Origin: Lachnospiraceae bacterium UBA1753
GTDB lineage: Bacteria > Bacillota > Clostridia > Lachnospirales > Lachnospiraceae
Reading direction: 5' to 3'
DNA: 19,284 nt
NCBI GenBank assembly: GCA_002317595.1
Contig: DCHL01000101.1
Location: 322-19,605, forward strand
Positions 1-9,300 of this stretch are shown piece by piece (positions within the stretch are counted from its first letter, which is position 1; each line of letters begins with the position of its first letter). The position numbers were made by a program, and so were the translations under genes. Under the pieces are notes generated by a model that was given only the letters and a program-made list of their open reading frames with translations, was not told the DNA's origin and did not search any database.

Positions 1-17
1 ACAAAATAGATGCATTC

Positions 18-49
18 CCGCGCGGCCGGTCAAGGCAGCGCGGTTTTTT
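18..49 (+). terminator. Rho-independent terminator of a gene left of the window
   Basis: Stem CCGCGC (18-23) pairs with GCGCGG (38-43). After one G/A mismatch it continues as GCC/GGC with loop GGTCAA, and it is followed directly by six T (44-49). The GC-rich stem plus U-tract is a classic intrinsic terminator. It presumably ends a transcript entering from the left; that gene is not in view. Confidence 0.85.
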
Positions 50-150
50 ATTATTCCCTTTTCGGAAAAGTGTTCCCAGTGCAAGTCCAGTATAAATTAC
101 GTATCTATTTCAATTATTTCTATTTTGATATGTAGTTGAAATTACAAATT

Positions 151-187
151 TACGTATTATTTCATAAAATATGAAAAATGATACGTA
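151..187. repeat. AT-rich inverted repeat (hairpin) inside the MITE-like element
   Basis: TACGTAT (151-157) pairs with ATACGTA (181-187) and TTTCATA (160-166) pairs with TATGAAA (170-176) around an AAA loop. There is no T-tract, so it is not an obvious terminator. Confidence 0.6.
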
Positions 188-207
188 GTTAAAGACATCT
201 AATTACT

Positions 208-353
208 AATGAAATCAAGGAAACCGGCTTTTTATCCGTAGTATATCGAATTCTACTACGAATGAAATCAGGGAAACCGGCTTTTTATCCGTAGTATATC
301 GAATTCTACTACGAATGAAATCAGGGAAACTGGTTTTTTATCCGTAGTATATC
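208..353. repeat. 53-bp tandem repeat, about 2.8 copies
   Basis: Copies begin at 208, 261 and 314. The first two are full length (53 bp) and the third stops matching at about 353. Copies differ by only a few bases (for example CCGG versus CTGG). Each full unit contains CGTAGTA and TACTACG separated by 10 bp, so each can form a 7-bp stem around a GAATTC-containing loop. The repeat lies between the terminal inverted repeats of the element at 55-391. Confidence 0.85.
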
Positions 354-393
354 AAAATGATATTATTAGGGACACAATTCCGAAAAGGGACTT

Positions 394-479
394 TTATTAT
401 GCGGGAGCGTGTCGCTCACGCGAAGAAGGTGAACTTGATTATTATGTGGGAGCGTGTCGCTCGCGCGAAGGAAGGTGAA
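394..479. repeat. Two direct copies of a GC-rich hairpin repeat (about 40 bp)
   Basis: Two copies start with TTATTATG at 394 and 439, then run through GGGAGCGTGTCGCTC to GCGAAG and AAGGTGAA. In the first, GCGGGAGCG and CGCTCACGC form a 9-bp stem with one mismatch around TGT. In the second the stem is weakened by two changes. The repeat sits between the MITE-like element and the signalling gene, and its function is unknown. No c-di-GMP riboswitch consensus was recognised here. Positions 480-595 show nothing further beyond AT-rich leader sequence. Confidence 0.7.
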
Positions 480-607
480 AAAAATACTATTTTAGCAGTA
501 GGTTATGCACTATTTTACAGAAGGAAATAATGGACTATCGGGACGCAATTTGATAGAATACGATTAAGAATGCCTATCTATACGCATGCGGGAGATTGCT
601 ATTTTAC

Positions 608-3600
608 ATGAACTATGAAAACAGCAACAACAGAATAGGGGAAACAGGCGACGCGGAAAGTCTTGAATTACTTCAGGAAAAGTATCGCGACATGCTTGAG
701 CGAGATTCTCTGACGGGAGTATATAACCGTCGAGGATTCTATAGCTATGCCTATAAGCTCATAAAGAGTGATGCCCGCAGGCATGTCATCTGCTGTATCA
801 ACATTGACAAGTTTAAGGTTATCAACGACCTTTTCGGTACTGCAGCCGGAGACAAGCTGCTTATTTATCTTGCTGACAATCTGAGCAGGAAGATGAACGG
901 AAGGGGTGTCATTGCCAGACTTACAGCAGACAACTTTGCTATCTGTTACCCTTGGCGTGAGGATATATATGACGTCATTTCGGGCGACGTGTATGATTTC
1001 CTGAAGGAATATCCACTCCCCGCTCAGATTGTGGCTAAGTGCGGATTCTATTGTATTCATGATAATGAGATCCCTGTGAGTATCATGTGTGACCGTGCCA
1101 ACATGGCCATCCTTGAGATCAAGGGTAATTTCAATAAGCGTTATTTCGTGTACGATGACAGCATCAGGAAAAAGATTCTCCAGGAACAGGAGGTCCTTAA
1201 TGAGATGCGCCCTGCCCTTGCGGACAGGCAGTTTGTCGTGTATTACCAGCCTAAGTTCAATATGGAGTCCGGCAGGGTTGTCGGATCCGAGGCACTTGTC
1301 AGGTGGATACATCCTGATAAGGGAATGATTTCCCCTGGTATTTTTATCCCCATCTTTGAGAAAAATGGATTTATTTCGAACCTCGACAGATACGTCTGGG
1401 AAGCGGTGTGCCGCGACACCAGACGCTGGATTGATGCGGGCATGAGCGTTGTGCCGACGTCAATCAATGTCTCCAGGGCTGAGCTCTACGACAAGGACCT
1501 CGCCCAGGTTCTCACTGGCCTTTGTGAAAAATATGAGATTCCAATGCATCTCATTCAGCTGGAGATTACTGAGTCTGCATATACCGACAATCCGGAGCAG
1601 CTGATTTCCGTCATATCGCAGCTCAAGGAGATGGGATTTACAATTCTGATGGATGATTTCGGAAGTGGCTATTCTTCACTTAACACACTGAAGGATGTTC
1701 CTGTTGATGTACTGAAGCTTGACCTTAAGTTCCTGTACAACATGGATAAAAATAAAAAGGCAAACTATATCCTGAAGTCCATAGTCCAGATGGCGATGAG
1801 ACTTGAGCTTGATGTCATTGCCGAAGGTGTTGAGGAGCCTATCCAGTCAGAATTCCTGAGGTCTATTGGCTGTGTCAACGCACAGGGATTCCTGTATTCA
1901 AGACCAATTCCAAGGACTGAGTTTGAGGCTTATCTGTCAGACCCTGAGAAGGTATCCACAGGTGAGGGAGATTTCAGGCACAGTATAGTGGATATGGATG
2001 ATGTGACCGCATCATTCCATCGAGAGGACGAACTTCACTGGTACCGTTCTGCGATGACACTGCTTCATGCAAGGCTTTATGAGTATGATATTGAGAATGA
2101 TATCATGGTGCTTTATGATGCCCACACGGAGGAGGCGAGTGGTGAATTCGGAAAGGTGGAGATAACTAATTTTTCCGACAGGATGATTTCTGCTAATATT
2201 GTGCATCATGATGATACGCATGCAGTTGTTGAACTTATCAGGAATCTTGATACCACGCCCTTTGATCTGAGAATAAGGAACTTAATGTATGACAAAGGCT
2301 ACAGATGGTTCAGGCAGACTGGAAATGTGCGGCGTGCTGAGGATGGTACGCCGGCTGCAATCGTTGGAGTCCTTCAGGACGTGAGCGAGGAGAAGGGTGA
2401 GAATGCTATTCTTGCCACGCTTGAGAGGTTTGATGAAGAAGGTTCATATAGAGAGATTTTTGAGGCACTGATGCCCTATGTCGCCAGGTGCCATGCTGCT
2501 GACGGCATGCTCATGTACATGCCAAGGTCCAAGAGACGGGGCGATACGAAGTGCTTCCTGTGGGACAATGAGCAAGGTTTCATTGAAATGAATGATAGCG
2601 AGTCCATCAGACAGATTGATGAGCAGATGAAGAGCCTTGAATTCGGGCAGAATAGAATTTCACTGATTGGCGTAGGCGATGTGGGAATTGAGAATGATAC
2701 CGTTCGCAGGTGGTGCCTTGCTACAGGCGTTGAGGTCATGGCCAATTTCAGGACTGAGATAAACAGGGATTATGCTTTCGGCGTGAGCTTCATGTACAAG
2801 GAAGAGAAGACCATGACCGAGGACAGCAGAAGAAGGTGTGCTGAGATATGCAAGTGCATCAGTTCCTGCGTGTCTAAGAAGATAATGGATGCAGAGGAGA
2901 AGGCGAGCAGCCAGCTCTATATGTCTGCCTTTAAGAACAGCCAGATGAATCTGTGGGAGTGGGATATTGAGACCGGTGCTCTCTTCAGGTCATCAAGCGT
3001 TGTCGAGACGGACAATCTCGGTGAATGGGTTGAGAATGTTCCGTACAGCTTTATTGATGCTGGGCTTATTCATCCAGACTATGTGGACAGTTATATTGAG
3101 AGTTACAGGCGACTTGCCGAGGGAAAGGACGCAACCGTTATGGTCAAGCGTCTGTATCCAGACGGAAACTACAGATGGCTTAGAATTGTGTATACGGTCA
3201 CAAGGGATGAAAATGGAAAGCCTGTCAAGGCAGTAGGATTTGGTGAGAACGTCAACCAGATTTACCGCGACCAGATGAAGATCAGGGAACGCATCCGTAT
3301 GGAGCGTGAGAGCGTCCAGGGTAAGGAGAGCTGGTTCAAGGCGGATCTTACTGAAAACAGGCTGGTTGACTGGGCTTCTAAGCTTAAGATTACTGGTGAG
3401 GTGGAATACCAGAGGACAGTTGACCTTATGGCAGATGAATTGATTCTACCAAGCAGTATTGACCTGTTCAAAAATTTTGCCTCCAGAGAAAATCTCATCA
3501 GGGAGTACAGATATGGCCATCAGTGCCTGTTCTCCTGCTACCAGTACTACGGAAACAAAGAGAAGACGGAGGTTCGCCTAAGGGAGGTTAATATCGATAT

Positions 3601-4171
3601 GTCTGAAGAGAACGGACATATTTTTGCCTTCGCATATATAAGTGAAATCAGTGATAAGGCCCACTACGAGGAATATCTTGGCGGATTCGGTGAATGGGAC
3701 AGGGCATCTGGCTGGAACTATGATCTGTGGATGTATGAAGCCAAGCCATTCTCTAAGATGATTCGTGGAATCGTCGAGAATGAGCCTGAGAAAAATGGAA
3801 TGATGATGGTTGTTGATATGGACAGATTCCAGCTTATCAGCAAGACATTTGGGGAAGAATACGCATCCGAAGTTCTAAAGAATATCGTGGCGATAATTAA
3901 GGTCAACATTCCGAGAAATGCATTATTTGGAAGGCTTCTGCAGGACAGGTTTGCAATCTTCGTGCCTGAGTATACGAGCAAGAGAGATATGCTTCTTCTG
4001 TCGAACAGACTGCAGAAGAGTATTTATGCTTCCTTTACGGTGGGGCGTGAGACCTATGTGCTCTCACCGAGTATTGGAATATCATACACTGAATATTTTA
4101 ATGGGAATTACGATGCACTGATGAATTCTGCGATTGGTGAGATGCTTGCCGCAAAGTCGGTGGGACTATAG
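608..4171 (+). CDS. Multidomain c-di-GMP signalling protein: degenerate GGDEF - EAL - PAS/GAF-like - PAS - degenerate GGDEF
   Basis: Predicted cytoplasmic c-di-GMP phosphodiesterase of 1187 residues with no transmembrane segment or signal peptide. The N-terminal GGDEF fold (about 30-160) has TADNF at 106-110 in place of GGDEF, so it should not make c-di-GMP. The EAL domain (about 195-445) looks intact: E228-A-L, INVS, EITES, D349-D350-FGSGYSS, KLD, AEGVE and AQGF are all present, which predicts hydrolysis to pGpG. A PAS-like domain (about 476-594), a GAF-like region (about 600-770), a PAS_3-like domain (about 780-886) and a further sensor-like stretch follow. A C-terminal GGDEF fold has LQDRF at 1111-1115, also inactive. 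I chose ATG 608 with GGAGA at 591-595, 12 nt upstream. An in-frame TTG at 596 is possible, but the ribosome site abuts it. The ligands are unknown; the degenerate GGDEF domains may bind GTP or regulate EAL. Confidence 0.92.
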   Translation: MNYENSNNRIGETGDAESLELLQEKYRDMLERDSLTGVYNRRGFYSYAYKLIKSDARRHVICCINIDKFKVINDLFGTAAGDKLLIYLADNLSRKMNGRGVIARLTADNFAICYPWREDIYDVISGDVYDFLKEYPLPAQIVAKCGFYCIHDNEIPVSIMCDRANMAILEIKGNFNKRYFVYDDSIRKKILQEQEVLNEMRPALADRQFVVYYQPKFNMESGRVVGSEALVRWIHPDKGMISPGIFIPIFEKNGFISNLDRYVWEAVCRDTRRWIDAGMSVVPTSINVSRAELYDKDLAQVLTGLCEKYEIPMHLIQLEITESAYTDNPEQLISVISQLKEMGFTILMDDFGSGYSSLNTLKDVPVDVLKLDLKFLYNMDKNKKANYILKSIVQMAMRLELDVIAEGVEEPIQSEFLRSIGCVNAQGFLYSRPIPRTEFEAYLSDPEKVSTGEGDFRHSIVDMDDVTASFHREDELHWYRSAMTLLHARLYEYDIENDIMVLYDAHTEEASGEFGKVEITNFSDRMISANIVHHDDTHAVVELIRNLDTTPFDLRIRNLMYDKGYRWFRQTGNVRRAEDGTPAAIVGVLQDVSEEKGENAILATLERFDEEGSYREIFEALMPYVARCHAADGMLMYMPRSKRRGDTKCFLWDNEQGFIEMNDSESIRQIDEQMKSLEFGQNRISLIGVGDVGIENDTVRRWCLATGVEVMANFRTEINRDYAFGVSFMYKEEKTMTEDSRRRCAEICKCISSCVSKKIMDAEEKASSQLYMSAFKNSQMNLWEWDIETGALFRSSSVVETDNLGEWVENVPYSFIDAGLIHPDYVDSYIESYRRLAEGKDATVMVKRLYPDGNYRWLRIVYTVTRDENGKPVKAVGFGENVNQIYRDQMKIRERIRMERESVQGKESWFKADLTENRLVDWASKLKITGEVEYQRTVDLMADELILPSSIDLFKNFASRENLIREYRYGHQCLFSCYQYYGNKEKTEVRLREVNIDMSEENGHIFAFAYISEISDKAHYEEYLGGFGEWDRASGWNYDLWMYEAKPFSKMIRGIVENEPEKNGMMMVVDMDRFQLISKTFGEEYASEVLKNIVAIIKVNIPRNALFGRLLQDRFAIFVPEYTSKRDMLLLSNRLQKSIYASFTVGRETYVLSPSIGISYTEYFNGNYDALMNSAIGEMLAAKSVGL

Positions 4172-4240
4172 AAGATGTCATGGCATCGGACAGGGGTTTG
4201 ATTTTTTCTGATATTATTTTTTCAACAACGAGGAGATATC

Positions 4241-5227
4241 ATGTATATTGCGAGTGAAAAAAGATATGAGCACATGAAATACGAGAGATGCGGCAGGAGC
4301 GGCATCCTTCTTCCGAGGGTTTCGCTTGGACTCTGGCACAATTTCGGCTCGGTGGACAAGTTTGAGAATATGAAGGAACTTCTCTTCACTGCGTTTGATG
4401 AGGGTATCACACACTTTGACCTCGCCAACAACTATGGCCCGGTGTACGGTTCTGCCGAGGAAAATTTTGGCAGAATCATGGATTCTGACCTCCGTCCCTA
4501 CAGGGATGAGCTGTTCATTTCCTCAAAGGCGGGATATGATATGTGGCCGGGGCCTTACGGTGACCATGGCTCAAGGAAGTACCTGATTTCATCCCTTGAC
4601 CAGTCCCTTAAGAGGATGAAGCTTGACTATGTTGATGTGTTCTACCATCATCGTCCAGACCCTGAAACACCCTTAGAGGAGACCATGGGTGCACTTTCTG
4701 ATATCGTAAAGCAGGGCAAGGCTCTCTATGTCGGACTTTCGAATTACCATTCAGAGGACCTTAAGAAGGCAGCTGCCATTCTGAAGGCAAATGGGACGCC
4801 GTTGCTTATCACTCAGCCGAGGTACTCAATGTTTGACCGCTGGACGGAGGAGGACGACCTCTTTGGTGCGTGCGCTGAGGTTGGTGCGGGAATCATCTGC
4901 TTCTCACCCCTTGCACAGGGCGTGCTGACGGACAGGTACCTCAAGGGAATCCCTGAGGATTCAAGGGCTGTGCGCAACCACTTCCTCAAGGCAGATTCAA
5001 TCACTGAGGAGAAGCTTGATAAGGTCCGCGCACTTGCGGAGATTGCAAAGGATAGGGGACAGACCATAGCCCAGCTTGCTCTTACCTGGGTACTTCGTAA
5101 GAAAGAGGTAACAACTGTGCTTATCGGTGCCAGCCGTAAGCAGCAGATTATTGATAACGTAGCTATTGTGGATAATCTTGATTTCACTGAGGACGAGCTT
5201 GCGGCGATTGAGATGATTCTCGGATAA
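4241..5227 (+). CDS. yghZ: Aldo/keto reductase, L-glyceraldehyde-3-phosphate reductase (YghZ/Gpr) type
   Basis: NADPH-dependent aldo/keto reductase of 328 residues, a normal length for the family, cytoplasmic TIM barrel. The sequence closely resembles E. coli YghZ: SLGLWHNFG near 28-36, THFDLANNYGP, SAEENFGR, KAGYDMWPGPYG, SRKYL, SLDQSLKRM, GKALYVGLSNY, PLAQGVLT and the late LIGASR cofactor-loop motif. The catalytic tetrad is visible as D60, Y65, K96 and H137. Known members reduce L-glyceraldehyde 3-phosphate and detoxify methylglyoxal-type aldehydes; the substrate here is inferred. The start at 4241 has GAGGAG about 5 nt upstream. A 69-bp gap separates it from the signalling gene without a convincing terminator, so read-through is possible. 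The three-hairpin cluster follows it. Confidence 0.93.
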   Translation: MYIASEKRYEHMKYERCGRSGILLPRVSLGLWHNFGSVDKFENMKELLFTAFDEGITHFDLANNYGPVYGSAEENFGRIMDSDLRPYRDELFISSKAGYDMWPGPYGDHGSRKYLISSLDQSLKRMKLDYVDVFYHHRPDPETPLEETMGALSDIVKQGKALYVGLSNYHSEDLKKAAAILKANGTPLLITQPRYSMFDRWTEEDDLFGACAEVGAGIICFSPLAQGVLTDRYLKGIPEDSRAVRNHFLKADSITEEKLDKVRALAEIAKDRGQTIAQLALTWVLRKKEVTTVLIGASRKQQIIDNVAIVDNLDFTEDELAAIEMILG

Positions 5228-5249
5228 ATTGGTTGTTCTTCAAAGACTC

Positions 5250-5296
5250 AATAATTGCTGCGCAATTATTTCGTTAAAATAACGCAGCTACGCTGC
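5250..5296 (+). other. Cluster of three consecutive small hairpins between yghZ and the EamA gene
   Basis: AATAATTGC/GCAATTATT (5250-5270) is a perfect 9-bp stem with a 3-nt loop. It is followed by CGTTA/TAACG (5272-5284) and GCAGC/GCTGC (5284-5296), each with a 3-nt loop. The first could act as a weak terminator for yghZ (it ends in TTATTTCGTT), or the set could be an intergenic repeat. The third ends 10 nt before the GAGG ribosome site of the EamA gene, so the cluster could also influence its expression. Confidence 0.55.
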
Positions 5297-5321
5297 TAAT
5301 GCTCCTGAGGTTACTAAGACA

Positions 5322-6317
5322 ATGAACACTAAACCTGTTAACAAAACTTTAAATTCATTACTGCTTGCGACGGCCGCTCTCATCTGGGGAGTGGCCTTTG
5401 TTGCGCAGACCACTGGTGGACGGGCAATTGGCCCCATGACCTTCGGATGTCTCAGATGGCCCATTGGGGCAGCTGTGCTGCTGCCGGTCATGAGATTCCT
5501 CGACGGGCGCGAGAGGAGGAAATCCCTTGATGTTGAGAAAAAGGCAGCAGGCACAGCCAGTAGTGAAAAGTGGAATTTTTTCGGCGACCTCGGCCCGGCA
5601 GAGAAGAAGGATTTTCTAAAGGCCAGCGTGCTGTGCGGCATATTTTTATCCGTGGTATCAGTGTCCCAGCAGATGGGAATGTACCTGGGAACCGGGACTG
5701 GTAAGGCGGGCTTCATAACCGCCTGCTATATCATTTTCGTGCCTCTCTTTGGTATTTTTGCTGGGAAAAAATGTGGCAGGGCAATCTGGGCCGCGATTGT
5801 GGTTGCAGTGGTCGGGCTCTACCTCCTGTGTATGACGGGGGCGTCAAGGCTTCAGCTGTCGGATGTGCTTGTGATGTTCGCAGCGATTGCATGTGCCTTT
5901 CAGATCCTGGTGGTGGACAGATATGCGCCGACGGTCGGGAGTCTCCGACTTTCCCTTGGACAGTATATTGTGGCGGGGCTTATCAACCTGCCGATCATGC
6001 TTATATTCGAGGTCTTTGGGGGCGAGGGACCTGCTGCATGGCTGAGTCATTTTACCAGTGCAGACGCCTGGATTGCCCTGCTCTATGTGGGCATCATGTC
6101 AAGCGGCGTGGCCTACACCCTTCAGGCAGTGGGGCAGGTGGGAGTAAATCCGGCAGTCGCTTCGCTCATCATGAGCCTTGAGTCAGTATTTTCAGTCCTT
6201 GCAGGTTGGGTGCTTTTGGGGCAGCGCCTGTCCGCCAAGGAACTGTTTGGTTGTGTACTAATTTTCGGAGCTATTGTTTTGGCGCAGATGCCGGAAAAGG
6301 AGAGAGAGAATGTTTAA
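5322..6317 (+). CDS. EamA-family (drug/metabolite transporter superfamily) permease
   Basis: Integral membrane protein of 331 residues with the usual DMT pattern of about ten hydrophobic helices in two EamA repeats. The start LLLATAALIWGVAFVAQ is typical of the first EamA helix, and the second half contains LLYVGIMSSGVAYTLQAVGQ and SLIMSLESVFSVLAGW. A charged insert of roughly 35 residues (about 65-105, rich in K, R, E) lies between early helices and is probably a cytoplasmic loop. Family members export or import amino acids, nucleosides or other metabolites; the substrate cannot be read from sequence. GAGG at 5307-5310 precedes ATG 5322. The last codons overlap the start of the BspA-like gene by 8 bp, which suggests co-transcription and translational coupling. 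Confidence 0.9.
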   Translation: MNTKPVNKTLNSLLLATAALIWGVAFVAQTTGGRAIGPMTFGCLRWPIGAAVLLPVMRFLDGRERRKSLDVEKKAAGTASSEKWNFFGDLGPAEKKDFLKASVLCGIFLSVVSVSQQMGMYLGTGTGKAGFITACYIIFVPLFGIFAGKKCGRAIWAAIVVAVVGLYLLCMTGASRLQLSDVLVMFAAIACAFQILVVDRYAPTVGSLRLSLGQYIVAGLINLPIMLIFEVFGGEGPAAWLSHFTSADAWIALLYVGIMSSGVAYTLQAVGQVGVNPAVASLIMSLESVFSVLAGWVLLGQRLSAKELFGCVLIFGAIVLAQMPEKERENV

Positions 6318-9300
6318 GAGAGTTGCAGCAGCATTAATCACAGCGGTGATGCTCGTCACTGAAGTGGGCACGGGCATGGCGGGAGTTACGGCCCTTGCTT
6401 CTCAAGTGACAGAGAATGAGGTCTTCGAGGAAGGCGAAGCTTTGGAGGCTGAGATCCTTGAGAATGATGAGTTCCTCGAGGACTCTGCGGTGGCAGAGTC
6501 CGAGGAAGAGATTGTTGAGGAAGATGTCATTTCTGAGGCTTCGCAGACAGTGACGGAAGATAACACCATCACCCCTGATGGCAGCATTGCACTCGAGCCT
6601 GATTCTGTTACTGGAAAGTGCGGAGATAATGCAAAATGGATGCTGGCGCCAGTGGCGGATTATGAATATATTCTTTATATCACTGGTTCCGGTGCCATGT
6701 ACGACTATCCCGATTCGAACAACAGACCGTGGGATTCTGCGGTTTCTGTTGTTGAAATAAATATCGGCAATGGAATCACACATATTGGAAACCGTGCTTT
6801 CGAAGACATGGGAAATGTCAAGAAGATAACCATCCCTTCGACAGTCACATCCATAGGTGATGGCGCTTTCAGAGATGCTTCGTGTACTGCAAATCAGATG
6901 GTAATACCTGACTCGGTAACCAATCTGGGATACTGTGCATTTAATAGATTCAAATGCCCAAGTCTGGTTGTCGGTTCCGGAGTAACGGAAATCCCAGAAT
7001 ATGCATTTGCTGGTATTGATACCGCGTCAATTACATTAAAGGGTGCTGTAGAGCGCGTCGGCAATTTTGCCTTTGAGGGCAATATTACTTCAGGCTCATC
7101 TGAGCCTACAGGTGTTCTGACTGAAATTAAGGCTCCAAATGGAATTAAGCACATTGGCAGGATGGCTTTCTATAATTGTACTGGTCTTACTGATATCAGC
7201 AATTTTATCAGCAAGGCAGTTACAATTGGTGATCAGGCCTTTTATGGATGTACGGGAATAACCTCTCTGGCTTTTCCTGATTGTACTGAATCTATTGGAA
7301 ATAGTGCCTTTTCAGCTGATACGGCGATTGAATCCATCAGCTTTGGAACGGGACTCAATTCAATAGGTCTTGGCTCTTTTCAGGGGCTGCCAAAGATTAC
7401 AGAAATTACGATTCCTGATAGCGTTACAAAACTTGGAAATTCTGCCTTTTCGGGATGCAGCCAGCTTACTACTGTTTATATAGGAAATGGCATTGTTGAC
7501 CTTCCAACAGGATGTTTTTCAAACAGCTCAAGGCTTAGCAGTGTTACTCTGGGCAGTAAGGTCGAGACCATCGGTTACAAGGCATTCGGTTATACTGCTG
7601 TAAGTGCTATTACTCTCCCTGATGCAACCTGGAAGATAGTGGGAGAGGCATTCCCGGCGGGAGTAAAGTTTACCTGCAGTACGCCGAAAGAGTGGTATTA
7701 TGCCAGCGGCGTGGCCAATGGTCTTGCCTTGGATATCACGAATTCAAACTACTACAACTCAAACTATAAAGAGACAATTATCAGATATTCCGATCAGCAC
7801 CATACTCATGCAGGAAAGGCGGGAAGATACATCAGATGGTCTGTTGATGAGGTTGAGGGAATACTCAAATTTGAATGTGATTCATGCCCCACGGATACCT
7901 ACGATATGTATGACTATCCTGACCTGTATTCTGTTCCCTGGAATCAGTATGCGCCGAAGGTGAAGACAGTTACCTTTGATGACAGGATTACTCACATTGG
8001 AAGCTATGTGCTATCTTCTTCATATGAAAAATGCGGAAGGGCGTATTACGGAAAGGAGCAGTACGATTACGAGGAGGTGTCAAGCGTAACACTGCCATCC
8101 TCACTTAAGTCAATTGGTGCACATGCATTTGAGGATAATATCGGACTGACGGAAGTCATAATACCTGAGGGCGTGACTGAAATTGGGGATTACGCATTCC
8201 ATTACACAGGCCCCAATATTACTTCAAAAATTGAGACTATTTCGCTCCCTTCTTCATTGAAGAAAATTGGAAATTTTGCGTTCCAATCTAACAGTAAGGT
8301 GAAGGATTTCTCACTGGGGACACCCGAATACATCGGCGATTATGCGTTTTACGGACTTGCGTCGTCAAGTACTGAGGGATTAGCGTCATTGTCAATTCCT
8401 GACAGCGTTAAGCATATAGGTACTAATGCATTCTATGGTGCCAATATCCTCTCTTTGGAGATTAATCCCAATGCTGACGGACTTGAACTTTGTACATTTG
8501 CTTTTGCAGATATGAATAATTTGACAAACGTTGTCATGAAGGATGGAACATACCTGTATGACAGTGATTCAAGTTATGGCGTGTTCAGCAATTGTAGTAA
8601 ACTTGAGAGCGCTACGCTGCCTTCGGGTGCTGGGCATAGGGAATTATTCCGCGGAATTCTCTGCAATTGTGGGGCTCTTAAGACAGTTACTTCATATGAT
8701 GGCAAGGGACTTAAATCACTCGGAAATGGAATGTTCGAATGCTCCAGTGCACTGACTAGCGTGAAGCTTGCTGATGGCCTTACGGAAATCCCGTACGGGT
8801 GTTTCCATAGCTGTACTTCACTGTCTACGCTTGATATTCCGGACAGTGTAAAGACGATTGGTGGAAAAGCATTTTCTTATTGTACGGGGCTGACCAGTCT
8901 TGAACTGCCTTCGAAGCTGGAAAGAATAGGTTCGATGGCTTTCAATAATTTTAATACCGAGGGTATTAAGAGCCTTACCGTTCCTGATACGGTCAATGTG
9001 CTTGAGTTTGATGCGTTTGGATATATCAATTCGCTTAATTCACTTAATTGTCCGACCACCGGCTGGTATACCGCTGACTATAAAAAATATGACCTGAAGG
9101 CTGACATTGATGCAAAGAATTACAATGGAGATCATATGCCCTCCAAGACAATATACAGAGAGAAGGGGGATATCAGTGTAGGGCCTGGTACTTCGCCGGA
9201 GCCGACGGTCACAATGATTAATATTTCGACCGCAGGCACTGGAAACTACTATATCGGCACTTCGGCTAATCCTACAGGCGACTCAATCTCGACATCTGTC

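Larger units (their letters stand above)
55..391. mobile_element. Candidate MITE-like non-coding element with terminal inverted repeats
   Basis: TCCCTTTTCGGAA (55-67) is a perfect inverted copy of TTCCGAAAAGGGA (378-390). The match continues imperfectly inward (GTGTTCCC at 70-77 against GGGACAC at 369-375), giving termini of about 23 bp. The ends are bordered by the same 9-mer, TTTTATTAT, at 46-54 and 392-400, which looks like a target-site duplication. The interior has no ORF of note and holds an AT-rich hairpin and 53-bp tandem repeats. A GGGACGCAATT at 541-551 resembles the right end and may be a relic of another copy. The flanks are AT-rich, so the duplication could partly be chance. Confidence 0.5.

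Noticed and set aside
361..607. c-di-GMP riboswitch upstream of the signalling gene
   Set aside because: The phrase GGGACGCAA at 541 recalls the c-di-GMP-I core, but the flanking helices and tetraloop/receptor are absent; it fits better as a relic of the MITE-like end.
668..1312. 214-codon ORF on the minus strand inside the GGDEF/EAL gene
   Set aside because: Shadow of a gene with clear domain motifs on the plus strand; no family resemblance of its own.
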